A DNA stretch of 64,000 nucleotides from Candidatus Pyrohabitans jungbluthii (GTDB taxonomy: Archaea > Hydrothermarchaeota > Hydrothermarchaeia > Hydrothermarchaeales > BMS3B). Positions 1 through 7,552 of this stretch are shown here, in pieces. The notes beneath the pieces are model-generated. The model did no database searches, was not told where the DNA came from, and saw nothing but the letters and a program-made list of their open reading frames with translations. The DNA lies in assembly GCA_002010065.2 (NCBI GenBank), contig MTMD02000002.1, forward strand, positions 496,001-560,000, read 5' to 3'. The position numbers and the translations under genes were made by a program. Each line of letters starts with the position of its first letter. The stretch's first letter is position 1.

Positions 1-76
1 CACCTAGCTTATTTTACTTTCTGCAACAACAAAGTATATCTACCCATGTGCCAACATCTTTACGGGAGATGTAAAA

Positions 77-262
77 ATGAACTGTTGTGGCACGCACGAG
101 AAGAAGGAAGGAGAAGAGGAAAAGCACGAGCATGGCAAGGAAGAGCATTCCCACACCTCCCACGCTGGATGCGGCATGCACGGCGGAGGCTGGCTCTACT
201 GGATTCTCGTAGGGACATTCATCTATCTGGTGGTTGCCTACATATTCACCTACGTAATATAG
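77..262 (+). CDS. Small His/Cys-rich single-pass membrane protein
   Basis: 61-residue protein with a soluble N-terminal half very rich in His, Cys, Glu and Lys (NCCGTH at the start, then HEHGKEEHSHTSHAGCGMHGG) and a C-terminal hydrophobic segment (residues about 38-60) that should span the membrane. The start is supported by a purine-rich GGGAGATG just upstream. The His/Cys cluster suggests transition-metal binding, but I recognise no family. It lies just upstream of the membrane protease HtpX on the same strand, so the two may be co-transcribed. Function unknown; metal binding is inferred from composition only. Confidence 0.7.
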   Translation: MNCCGTHEKKEGEEEKHEHGKEEHSHTSHAGCGMHGGGWLYWILVGTFIYLVVAYIFTYVI

Positions 263-315
263 ATGTTAGCGCTCACGCCTTTGCGTAAACAGTGGAAGAG
301 AGGAGAATAGCAAAG

Positions 316-1272
316 ATGTGGCTTCAAATTAGGATGTACCTCCTGCTTGCGGTGATGTTCGCAATTGTATACGCGGTGATAGTTGTAGCAGCGAGTAGCC
401 TTGGAATTCAGAGCTTTGCAGTTTACGGTGGCATCGCCGCGGTGATGCTTCTCATCCAGTACATGATTTCACCAAAAATAGTTGAGATGAGCATGGGTGT
501 GCGCTACGTAAGTGAGGCTGAAGCGCCGAAGCTGCACAGCATCGTCGCCGAGCTTGCGAGGCGCGCGGGCATACCCAAGCCGAAGGTGGGAATCTCCCGC
601 CTGCCCATACCCAACGCCTTCGCCTTCGGGCGCTGGAAAAGCGATGGCAGAGTGTGCGTTACTGAGCAGCTTCTGCACCTTCTAAGCGAGGAGGAGCTGC
701 GCGCGGTGCTCGGGCACGAGATTTCCCACCTGAAGAACAGGGATGTTACGGTGATTACTGCGCTAAGCGTCGTGCCCATGGTGCTCTGGTACCTCGCCTG
801 GAGCTTCATGTGGGGCGGTGGCAGGAACCGGGGCAACACCGTGGTTCTGGGCATCGCCGCCTTTGTGCTCTACTTCATAACCAACCTGCTGGTGCTCTAC
901 GGCTCAAGGATTCGCGAGTACTACGCCGACGAGGGCAGCGTGAAGCTGGGCAACCCACCGCACGCCTTAGCGAGTGCGCTGTACAAGCTGGTCTACGGCA
1001 GCGCCCGTGTGGATAGGGAAACCCTGAGGCAGATGCAGGGATACAAAGCCTTCTTTGCCAACGACCCCGCGAGAGCGTACCACGAGATTCGCGAGCTGAG
1101 GCAAGTGGATGTGGACATGAACGGGAGCATCGATGCAAATGAGCTTCTTGCGCTGAGCAGCAAGCAGGTGCGCCTGAACTCTGCAGACAGGCTGATGGAG
1201 ATGTTCAGCACCCACCCGAATATGGTGGCTCGCATAAAGCGTCTCAGCCAGCTCGCCGCTCGCAGGGCGTAG
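316..1272 (+). CDS. htpX: HtpX-like M48 family membrane zinc metalloprotease
   Basis: Integral membrane metalloprotease that degrades damaged membrane proteins. Two N-terminal membrane segments (residues about 8-55) precede the catalytic part. The zinc site HEISH lies near residue 134 inside GHEISHLKN, and the third ligand is the Glu of EYYADEGS near residue 201. Two more hydrophobic stretches lie between them (about 150-190), as in HtpX. I prefer the ATG at 316, which has GAGGAGAA about 9 bases upstream; an in-frame GTG at 292 would add eight residues. Oddity: residues about 265-276 read DVDMNGSIDANE, a textbook EF-hand loop (D-x-D-x-N-G-x-I-x3-E), suggesting calcium binding in the C-terminal cytoplasmic part. 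Confidence 0.93.
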   Translation: MWLQIRMYLLLAVMFAIVYAVIVVAASSLGIQSFAVYGGIAAVMLLIQYMISPKIVEMSMGVRYVSEAEAPKLHSIVAELARRAGIPKPKVGISRLPIPNAFAFGRWKSDGRVCVTEQLLHLLSEEELRAVLGHEISHLKNRDVTVITALSVVPMVLWYLAWSFMWGGGRNRGNTVVLGIAAFVLYFITNLLVLYGSRIREYYADEGSVKLGNPPHALASALYKLVYGSARVDRETLRQMQGYKAFFANDPARAYHEIRELRQVDVDMNGSIDANELLALSSKQVRLNSADRLMEMFSTHPNMVARIKRLSQLAARRA

Positions 1273-1274
1273 CC

Positions 1275-1973
1275 TCAAATTCTCCTCATAATCTCGGCGT
1301 ACCTCTCTATCAACCCGCTGCTTTCGTACTGCACCAGCCAGGCTAAGAAGCACAGCTCTATCGCCCTGCGCTGCGTTGTCTTCGCAATCTCATGAACCTT
1401 TGCTATAAAAGTGAGGTCCTCTTCCACTTTGGCTTCGCCAGCCTCGGCGAGTATGCGATTGATAACCCGCTTCACAATCTTGTCGGGCATAGTCGTGTCT
1501 ATTCCACCCATCATGCGCAGGTACTGGAAGGTGTTTATCCCCACGCCTTTAACCCTGCCTATGGCATCGTTGCGCCACTCTTCAAGCTTCGCCTGCCTCG
1601 CCCACCTTCTTAAAGCCTGGCGGTCGTCTATATGATGCTGTTTCTTAAGCTTTGCCAGGTGGGCTGCGATACCTTGCGCAGCTTTCCAGCTTCGCCTGTT
1701 TCCCCAAATCTCAAACAGCTTCTCAAGCTTAGCCGAAGCAAGGTCCTCCACGCTTACTATTTCGCCGGTGGAAACGAATCTGCGCCTGAACTCCTCAACC
1801 CGGGGCACCACCACAGTGAAGTAATTAACCCCGGTAGAGGTGATGGCAGCATCCACGAGCATGCAAACAACGCTCCCACCCCAGCGCTCCGTGGCAAGGC
1901 AGCGTGAAGCTAACTCGCTGAGGTAGGGCACTCTTGCGATGTGGTCATCTACAATCTCCTTTAGCGTGGGCAT
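1275..1973 (-). CDS. Helix-hairpin-helix (HhH-GPD-like) DNA repair protein
   Basis: 232-residue, all-helical soluble protein. Near residue 145 it carries a helix-hairpin-helix element (VKGVGINTFQYL) followed by a region ending in TTMPDKIVKR. This resembles the HhH-GPD fold of base-excision glycosylases, where a hairpin is followed by a catalytic Asp region. I see no iron-sulfur cluster cysteines like those of endonuclease III. A glycosylase or AP-lyase role is therefore likely but not proven. It is convergent with htpX, with only two bases between the ends, and lies downstream of a zinc-ribbon membrane protein on the same strand. Confidence 0.6.
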   Translation of the reverse strand: MPTLKEIVDDHIARVPYLSELASRCLATERWGGSVVCMLVDAAITSTGVNYFTVVVPRVEEFRRRFVSTGEIVSVEDLASAKLEKLFEIWGNRRSWKAAQGIAAHLAKLKKQHHIDDRQALRRWARQAKLEEWRNDAIGRVKGVGINTFQYLRMMGGIDTTMPDKIVKRVINRILAEAGEAKVEEDLTFIAKVHEIAKTTQRRAIELCFLAWLVQYESSGLIERYAEIMRRI

Positions 1974-1985
1974 TGCACTCGACCT

Positions 1986-2924
1986 CTAAATCTTAACTCT
2001 AGCGCCGCAGTTGTGGCAGTAGTTAGCGAATCTACTGCGCTGTGCACCGCACTTCTCACAGGTTTCTACCAAGCGCTGCCCGCAGTTTATACAGTATGCA
2101 TCGCCGCTCTCAAAGGGGAAGCTGCAGTAGGGGCAGCGCCTCTGAGAGAGCCTCGTCTTAGCCTGGCGCTCAGGGCTGAGGTACTCCTTCTTCAGGTAGG
2201 CGAGGGCTACGCCAGTAGCCAGAGCGCCTATAGCGGAGACACCTATTACATGGAAGGAGCGCCAGGTGAACTCAATAAGCATGTAAAACAGAAGCAGAAT
2301 GGAGAATGCCATGAATGAGTTGGCGTGTATGGCATACCTGCTACGCCTCTGCCTCGCGCGCTGCGCTGCATATATGGAGGCGATAAATAGAGGTAGAGCA
2401 AAGCCAAGTCGGAGCACAAGCACCCTGAGTTCGTAGACACGCATTGCAGCTCTGTAATCCCTACTTGCCTCTTCCCTCCGCTGAAAAAGCTCCTTTTTCA
2501 GCGCCTCAAGGCTCTGCCTCGCTGCCTCAAGCTTCTCTTTGGCGACGTCGCGATTTCTGAGCGCTGTCTCATAGCTCTGCCTCGCCTGCTCGTACTCCTG
2601 TCTTAGCTTCTCGTCGAGAGAGCCTTCCTCCATGCGAGTGCGGTACTCTTCGCGTTTAAAGAGGTACTCCTCTTTTGCCCTGAGGTGCTCCTCCTGAGCG
2701 CGGCGATATGTCTCCTCTAAGCTTTGCACCTCAATGCTGAGTTCAGATAGGTTTCGCTCAAGCTCAGGTATCCCGTAGCGTGCCTCATAAGCCCCCATTA
2801 AAGGCTTTGCGGGGATCTCTCTCAGCTCCCCGAGCACGCGCACCCCGCCTATGAGCAGGAAGAGCACAAAGGCTGCGGCAAGAATCTTCTCAGCCCTCGT
2901 TACCTCAACTTCTTCCCCCTGCAA
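1986..2924 (-). CDS. Membrane protein with coiled coil and C-terminal double zinc ribbon
   Basis: 312 residues. In order: a membrane anchor (about 13-33), a long Glu/Arg-rich coiled coil (about 50-160), two or three further membrane spans (about 168-245), then two zinc ribbons at the C-terminus (CPYCSF...CINCG and CEKCG...CHNCG). The start appears to be TTG, preceded by GGGAGA. Double zinc-ribbon tails like this are common in archaeal membrane proteins of unknown role. No specific function can be assigned. It is followed by the HhH gene on the same strand with a 12-base gap. Confidence 0.7.
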   Translation of the reverse strand: MQGEEVEVTRAEKILAAAFVLFLLIGGVRVLGELREIPAKPLMGAYEARYGIPELERNLSELSIEVQSLEETYRRAQEEHLRAKEEYLFKREEYRTRMEEGSLDEKLRQEYEQARQSYETALRNRDVAKEKLEAARQSLEALKKELFQRREEASRDYRAAMRVYELRVLVLRLGFALPLFIASIYAAQRARQRRSRYAIHANSFMAFSILLLFYMLIEFTWRSFHVIGVSAIGALATGVALAYLKKEYLSPERQAKTRLSQRRCPYCSFPFESGDAYCINCGQRLVETCEKCGAQRSRFANYCHNCGARVKI

Positions 2925-2993
2925 GGTATCTCCCTACTGTATTAGGGTGAGGTGCTTTATATATTTTCCATAAAAGAAGGAAAAATGGGTATG

Positions 2994-3284
2994 CTAACCC
3001 ATAAAATCGCAGCTCCTGCACTTGAAGACAGGAACATTCTTCTTACCCTGCTTCTCCCAGTGGTGTATCTCAATGCTGGAGGAGCCACAGCCAGGGCAGG
3101 TAACCAGGCGAGGGTTGAGCTTCACTAAGCGTTCAAGAACGCGCATATCCTCGAGAAGCTCCGTCTCCGCCTCGCGCTTAATCTCCAGAAACTTCTGGAA
3201 GCGGCGCATGTGCTTGGGGCACAGATTGAGCCTAAACTCGGTTATTAAGCCAGCAGCCTCATTGGAGCAGAAGGTGCACTTCAT
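2994..3284 (-). CDS. Small zinc-finger protein, function unknown
   Basis: 96 residues with three cysteine/histidine clusters: CTFCSNEA at the N-terminus, a CPKHMRR motif, and CPGCGSSS...CRSC at the C-terminus, separated by a charged helix. The pattern suggests two structural zinc sites, each with four ligands. It looks cytosolic and has no membrane segment. It is divergent from the MazG gene at 3370, with an AT-rich region of about 85 bases between them that must hold both promoters. I do not recognise the family. Confidence 0.65.
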   Translation of the reverse strand: MKCTFCSNEAAGLITEFRLNLCPKHMRRFQKFLEIKREAETELLEDMRVLERLVKLNPRLVTCPGCGSSSIEIHHWEKQGKKNVPVFKCRSCDFMG

Positions 3285-3369
3285 GTTTAAAATCGCCTAT
3301 CTTAACGTCTTGACAGATTCATAAAAGATTTAACAAAAGAGTTAAATTTCACGGGAGCTACTTAACCCC

Positions 3370-3657
3370 ATGGAGGTCGCTGAATTCCAGTCCCTCATAC
3401 GCAGGCTCTACCTCGAAAAGGATAGAAAGCGTGGTGAAGACGCGACGCTGCTCTGGCTGGTGGAGGAGGTGGGCGAGCTTCTCGAGGCACACCGCAGGCG
3501 GGACCGCGAGGGGATAGAGGAGGAGATCGCAGACGTCATTGCATGGGTGACCAGCTACGCCAACCTCGCGGGCATCGACGTGGAGGAAGCCCTGAGAAAG
3601 AAGTATCCCGGGAAGTGTCGCTACTGCAACTCTGTGCCGTGCGAATGTGAGAAGTAG
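3370..3657 (+). CDS. MazG-like nucleotide pyrophosphohydrolase
   Basis: 95-residue all-alpha NTP pyrophosphatase of the MazG/dUTPase-like superfamily, which hydrolyses NTPs or dNTPs to monophosphates. The metal-binding acidic pattern is visible: WLVEEVGELLEA (E-E-x2-E) followed by EEEIADVIAW (E-x3-D). It ends in a CRYCNSVPCECE tail that looks like a small zinc-binding knuckle, a C-terminal addition to the single-domain MazG. Its 3' end nearly abuts the ATP-cone nuclease gene, so the two are probably co-transcribed. Confidence 0.85.
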   Translation: MEVAEFQSLIRRLYLEKDRKRGEDATLLWLVEEVGELLEAHRRRDREGIEEEIADVIAWVTSYANLAGIDVEEALRKKYPGKCRYCNSVPCECEK

Positions 3658-3670
3658 GTTAAGGGTGAAG

Positions 3671-4501
3671 ATGACGATCTACGTAACCAAAGCTTCGGGG
3701 AAGAGGGAGAAGTTTGATCCCCGCAAGATAGAGCGCACCTTAAGACGCGCTGGGGCGAGCAGAGAGGTGAGGGAGAGAATCCTCACCGAGGTGGATGCTA
3801 AGCTCTACGACGGCATCTCTACGGGTGAGATTCTGAAGATAGTAAAAAGCCTGCTCAGAAAGGAGGAGCGCAAAGCGGGCATGCGCTACGATTTGAAGCA
3901 TGCGATAATGCGTCTCGGCCCAGCGGGTTTCGCCTTTGAGACATACTTCGCGGAGATATTGGAGCACTATGGCTATGCCACAGTGGTTGGGCGAAAACTG
4001 GCCGGGAAATGTGTCAAGCATGAGATTGACATAATTGCAGAGCCGAAAAGCGGGGAAAGGAGACGTGCGCTCATAGAGTGCAAGTATCACAACGCTCCGG
4101 GGATCTACACCAATCTCAAGGCTGCGCTCTACACCTACATGCGCTACATTGATTTAGCTGAGGTGAGCCACGCTTTTGACGAGGTATGGCTGGTTACCAA
4201 CACAAAGGTCTCAAATGACGCAAAAAGGTTCGCGAAGTGCAGAGGAATGAAGCTCATCACATGGCGCTCGCCTCGTGGTAAGAGCCTCTGTGAGCTCATA
4301 GAGAAAAAGAAGCTTTACCCGGTTACATCTCTGCCCTCTGTGGACTCGCATGTGCTTCAGAAGCTGGTGAAGGCGAAGCTAATACTCGCCAAAGACCTGC
4401 TTGCAGCGGATAGGGCATACACTAGACTCGTGACAGAACTGCCCAAAAAGAAGCTTGAGAAGATAAAGAAAGAGGCAGAAGAGCTTATTAACAGGCGATA
4501 A
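3671..4501 (+). CDS. ATP-cone domain plus Mrr-like PD-(D/E)xK nuclease
   Basis: About 276 residues. The N-terminal 90 residues form an ATP-cone (starting TIYVTKASGKREKFDPRKIE), the nucleotide-sensing domain of ribonucleotide reductases and NrdR. The next section resembles restriction-endonuclease-like folds: HEIDIIAE followed by RALIECKYH gives the D-x(n)-E-x-K active site of Mrr-type nucleases. The C-terminal region is helical. I chose the ATG at 3671 because GGGTGA sits three bases before it; a GTG at 3647 would overlap the MazG stop. A nucleotide-sensing nuclease in DNA repair or defence is likely; its target is unknown. Confidence 0.8.
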   Translation: MTIYVTKASGKREKFDPRKIERTLRRAGASREVRERILTEVDAKLYDGISTGEILKIVKSLLRKEERKAGMRYDLKHAIMRLGPAGFAFETYFAEILEHYGYATVVGRKLAGKCVKHEIDIIAEPKSGERRRALIECKYHNAPGIYTNLKAALYTYMRYIDLAEVSHAFDEVWLVTNTKVSNDAKRFAKCRGMKLITWRSPRGKSLCELIEKKKLYPVTSLPSVDSHVLQKLVKAKLILAKDLLAADRAYTRLVTELPKKKLEKIKKEAEELINRR

Positions 4502-4532
4502 AAATTTATATCCCCTCATTTAATTTACCTGC

Positions 4533-4976
4533 ATGCTCTACCACCCGTACATCCTCGCAGTAGGAATGATCCTCTTCCTCGCAGGTGTTGTAGAGGGCTA
4601 CAGAAAGGCTAAGTCTCTGCCAAGCAGCGAGAAGTCGAGGCATTCCGTGATGGTGTATACCGCCTACTCCTTATTTTTGCTGGCTCTGGGTATCTACTAC
4701 GGGTATGAGAAAAATCTCGCCCTGGAGATCGCTGGCGGGAGAGAAGCATTCCGCGCAACAGGCCTCCTTGTGCCCCACATTATCTCAATAACCGCCTCAA
4801 CCATCCTCCTCACTCTGACGCTTGTGTATGGAATTGTTATGAGAGGGAGGATTTTCACGGAGAGGATAGGAAGGAACGAGATAGTCCACATGGTGCTGGG
4901 TAGCCTCGGCATCGCCTTCTACGTGCTCGCGGTTGTGACAGGCGCAGCGATGTACATGAAGGCGGGCGTGCTGTAG
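4533..4976 (+). CDS. Four-helix membrane protein, DUF420-like
   Basis: 147 residues with four predicted membrane helices (about 5-22, 40-58, 75-100, 118-142). The His residues near helix ends (LVPHIISI and NEIVHMVLG) and the overall layout resemble the DUF420 family, found near heme-copper oxidase assembly genes, but the match is by eye and weak. No Shine-Dalgarno sequence is seen. A TATA-like AATTTATAT lies about 25 bases before the ATG, which suggests a leaderless transcript. The stop codon directly abuts the start of the ITPase gene. Confidence 0.55.
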   Translation: MLYHPYILAVGMILFLAGVVEGYRKAKSLPSSEKSRHSVMVYTAYSLFLLALGIYYGYEKNLALEIAGGREAFRATGLLVPHIISITASTILLTLTLVYGIVMRGRIFTERIGRNEIVHMVLGSLGIAFYVLAVVTGAAMYMKAGVL

Positions 4977-5522
4977 ATGCGTCTGTACTTCTACACCACC
5001 AATCGCTTTAAGTTCCGCATAGCTGAGAGGCTGCTGAGGCGCTACGGCATAGCTCTTGAGAGGGTTACGCCTGAGTTCAGGGAGGTGCAGGCAGAGAGCA
5101 GCGAAGCTGTGGTGGAGGACGCGCTGAAGCGAGCCAAGCTATTGCCTGCGATTGCTGAAGACTCGGGCTTAATTATTCCAGCGCTGCGCGGCTTCCCGGG
5201 CACAATCACGGGCTATGTGCAGCGCACCCTCAGCGCTGAGCATCTGCTCAGACTCCTTGAAGGCGAGGCGAGAAGAGAGGCGTGCTTCCGCTCCGTGGTG
5301 GGACTCCGCGAGGTGAGCGGGGAGATAAGGCTCTTCAAGGGTGAGGTGTGCGGGAGGATTGCAGAAAAGCAAAGGGGAAGCTCCGAGTACTGGTACGATA
5401 CCATTTTCATACCAGAAGGCGAAACGCGTACCTTTGCGGAGATGAGTTTTGAGGAAGTGCTGGCAATATCCGACTGGAAAAAGAGCTTTACGGCGCTGGG
5501 GGAATACCTCAGTAAGCAATGA
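4977..5522 (+). CDS. XTP/dITP diphosphatase (HAM1/RdgB family)
   Basis: 181 residues. House-cleaning enzyme that hydrolyses dITP, ITP and XTP to monophosphates, keeping deaminated purines out of DNA and RNA. Family features are visible: the N-terminal TTNRFKFRIAE loop, IAEDSGLIIPALRGFPG with the catalytic Asp, and YDTIFIPEGETRTFAEM. The length is normal for archaeal members. It starts immediately after the stop of the four-helix membrane protein gene, so it is the second gene of that transcript. It ends just before the tRNA-Ser gene on the other strand. Confidence 0.92.
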   Translation: MRLYFYTTNRFKFRIAERLLRRYGIALERVTPEFREVQAESSEAVVEDALKRAKLLPAIAEDSGLIIPALRGFPGTITGYVQRTLSAEHLLRLLEGEARREACFRSVVGLREVSGEIRLFKGEVCGRIAEKQRGSSEYWYDTIFIPEGETRTFAEMSFEEVLAISDWKKSFTALGEYLSKQ

Positions 5523-5524
5523 AG

Positions 5525-5660
5525 CGCCGGGGAGGGGATTTGAACCCCTGTGTTCCGCGAGGAACACGAGCTTTCCGTCGCGGGGTTTCCCATCTCGCCT
5601 TATGGCGAGGGAAACGAAGACTCCAGGCTCGCGCCGTAGTCCGGGCTTGGCTACCCCGGC
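5525..5660 (-). tRNA. tRNA-Ser(GGA) with a 48-base intron
   Basis: On the minus strand the 7-bp acceptor stem GCCGGGG/CCCCGGC, the T-arm AGGGG-TTCAAAT-CCCCT and a long variable arm (TGTTCC-TCGC-GGAACA) identify a class II tRNA. The anticodon stem CGAGC/GCTCG encloses CTGGA, giving anticodon GGA (bases 5622-5624). An intron of about 48 bases (5573-5620) interrupts the loop at the usual archaeal 37/38 site. It folds by GTTTCCC/GGGAAAC and TCGCC/GGCGA pairing. The exact splice points can shift by a base or two. No CCA is encoded. Confidence 0.9.
5573..5620 (-). other. tRNA-Ser intron
   Basis: Insert between anticodon-loop positions 37 and 38 of tRNA-Ser(GGA). The intron is self-complementary, with a stem of two nested helices. 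Short GTC/GAC pairing near the exon junctions fits the bulge-helix-bulge recognised by archaeal splicing endonuclease. An alternative boundary one base away would change position 37 from G to A. Confidence 0.7.
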
Positions 5661-5883
5661 ACGTTGAACTCACGGGTAAGAATAACCTTGGAGAAGTATT
5701 TTGAAACACATCACTTTTCCAGCGCTCTCGGAAAAGCCCAAAATATGCACTACCTCAAGCTAATTTGTGGTGATGGATATGATAGTGGTGTATAATGAGA
5801 ACACTGTTGTGTTCGAAGAAGAAAATTAAAACTCTCCTTTAATTTTTTAAGAAAAGAGGGGGCAAAAAAGCAGAAAATTAAAA
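5661..5883. other. AT-rich gap between tRNA-Ser and uS10 gene
   Basis: 223 bases. The part next to the tRNA must contain the tRNA promoter. The part downstream of the uS10 gene holds poly-T runs when read on the minus strand (complement of AAAATTAAAA and GGGGGCAAAAAAG), which would suit termination of the long ribosomal and RNA polymerase transcript. No convincing coding sequence is seen. Confidence 0.5.
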
Positions 5884-6192
5884 CTATGTACGCAGCTCTA
5901 TCTCTATGTTGACGCCGTCCGGCACGCGCACGCGCATTATCTGTCGCATTGTGCGCTCGTCCGCCTCGATGTCAATGAGGCGCTTGTGGATGCGCATCTC
6001 CCACTTTTCCCAGGTCGCTGTGCCGTCGCCGGATGGAGACTTGCGCACTGGGACGCGGAGTCTTCGCGTTGGCAGCGGTATCGGCCCAGACATCTCTACC
6101 CCTGTCTTCAGGGCAATCTCCTTCACCTGCGCACAGACCTCCTCAAGCTTCTTGTGGTCTGTGCCACTGAGCTTTATCCTTGCACGCTGCAT
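5884..6192 (-). CDS. rps10: Small ribosomal subunit protein uS10
   Basis: 102-residue uS10 (bacterial S10, eukaryotic S20e), part of the 30S head and the last gene of the polymerase/elongation factor cluster. Typical features are [17 protein letters not shown] at the start, [10 protein letters not shown] in the loop that contacts rRNA, and [17 protein letters not shown]. The length is standard for archaea. It follows the EF-1A gene with a gap of about 38 bases, the usual archaeal linkage, and shares its transcription direction. Confidence 0.97.
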   Translation of the reverse strand: MQRARIKLSGTDHKKLEEVCAQVKEIALKTGVEMSGPIPLPTRRLRVPVRKSPSGDGTATWEKWEMRIHKRLIDIEADERTMRQIMRVRVPDGVNIEIELRT

Positions 6193-6230
6193 AACTGCGT
6201 CACCCTATAAAATTTTAGGGGGGAGAAGGT

Positions 6231-7514
6231 TTACTTCGCCTTCTCTATATCCACCACCATGCCGGCGGCGACTGTCATACCCATATCGCGGATCGCGAAC
6301 CTACCAAGCTGGGGTATCTCCTTGACCTTCTCCACCACAAGAGGCTTGGTGGGCTGCACGCGTATTACGCCTGCCTCACCAGTCTTGAGGAACTGCGGAT
6401 TCTTCTCAAGCACGTTACCTGTACGCGGGTCGAGCTTGCTTATGAGCTCAACTATCCTGCAAGCCACCTGCGCGGTGTGGGCGTGGAACACCGGCGTGTA
6501 GCCCACGGTAATGGCACTGGGATGCTGGAGCACAATTATCTGCGCTGTGAAGCTCTTTGCAACTGTGGGCGGATTGTCGACGTGTCCGCACACGTCGCCG
6601 CGCTTTATATCGTTCTTGCCAACACCGCGCACGTTGAAGCCGATGTTATCTCCGGGCTCTGCCTTCTCTATCGCCTCATGGTGCATCTCTATGCTTTTAA
6701 CCTCACCGCTTACACCTGGAGGCTCGAATATTACCTTGTCACCAGGTTTAAGCACACCTGTCTCTACCCTGCCTACGGGCACAGTACCTATACCGGTAAT
6801 AGAGTAGACGTCCTGCACTGGAATGCGAAGCGGCAGGTCGATGGGCTTCTCAGGCACCTTCAAGCTATTGAGCGCATCCACCAGGGTGGGACCATCCCAC
6901 CAGGGCATCTTGTCGCTCTTCTTTACTATGTTCTCACCCTGAAGCGCAGAGATGGGCACGTAGGTTATCTGCTCGGGCTTATAGCCGACGATCTTGAAGA
7001 GTTTGTCCAGCTGCGCCTTGGTCTCCTCGAACTTCTTCTGGTCCCAGTTCACCGCGTCCATCTTGTTTATGGCCACGATGAACTGCTGTATACCCAGCGT
7101 TCGCGCAAGGAACACGTGCTCCTTGGTCTGGGGCATCAGGCCGCCCTTCTCATCCTTCTGGGCCACGTCTACCACGAGCACCGCTGCATCTGCCTGAGAG
7201 GCACCGGTAATCATGTTCTTTATGAAGTCGCGGTGACCGGGTGCGTCTATGATGGTGAAGTAGTACTTGTCGGTCTCCATCTTCTGGTGAGAGATATCAA
7301 TGGTCAAGCCGCGCTCGCGCTCTTCTTTAAGCCTATCCATAACCCACGCGAACTCGAAGGTAGCCTTGCCTATCTTCTGCGCCTCTTCGCGGTACTGCCT
7401 TATGATGTGCTCTCCTATGGCGCCCATCTCGAAGAGCAGCCTTCCTACTGTCGTAGACTTACCGTGGTCTACGTGTCCAATAAACACCAGATTCAGATGC
7501 GGTTTCTCTGCCAT
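6231..7514 (-). CDS. tuf: Translation elongation factor EF-1A
   Basis: 427-residue GTPase that delivers aminoacyl-tRNA to the ribosome. The G motifs are intact: GHVDHGKST (residues 13-21), DAPGHRDF (near 93-100) and NKMD (near 155). Domains 2 and 3 follow with typical archaeal sequence ([27 protein letters not shown]). A good Shine-Dalgarno (complement of ACCTCCTTTTTT) precedes the ATG. It sits between EF-2 and uS10, the conserved archaeal order. Confidence 0.98.
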   Translation of the reverse strand: MAEKPHLNLVFIGHVDHGKSTTVGRLLFEMGAIGEHIIRQYREEAQKIGKATFEFAWVMDRLKEERERGLTIDISHQKMETDKYYFTIIDAPGHRDFIKNMITGASQADAAVLVVDVAQKDEKGGLMPQTKEHVFLARTLGIQQFIVAINKMDAVNWDQKKFEETKAQLDKLFKIVGYKPEQITYVPISALQGENIVKKSDKMPWWDGPTLVDALNSLKVPEKPIDLPLRIPVQDVYSITGIGTVPVGRVETGVLKPGDKVIFEPPGVSGEVKSIEMHHEAIEKAEPGDNIGFNVRGVGKNDIKRGDVCGHVDNPPTVAKSFTAQIIVLQHPSAITVGYTPVFHAHTAQVACRIVELISKLDPRTGNVLEKNPQFLKTGEAGVIRVQPTKPLVVEKVKEIPQLGRFAIRDMGMTVAAGMVVDIEKAK

Positions 7515-7552
7515 GTTTTTACCTCCTTTTTTCCTTGTGTTATCTCATTACC

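Noticed and set aside
5169-5709. Several overlapping frames across the ITPase end and tRNA-Ser
   Set aside because: They cover the tRNA gene and the conserved ITPase frame on the other strand.
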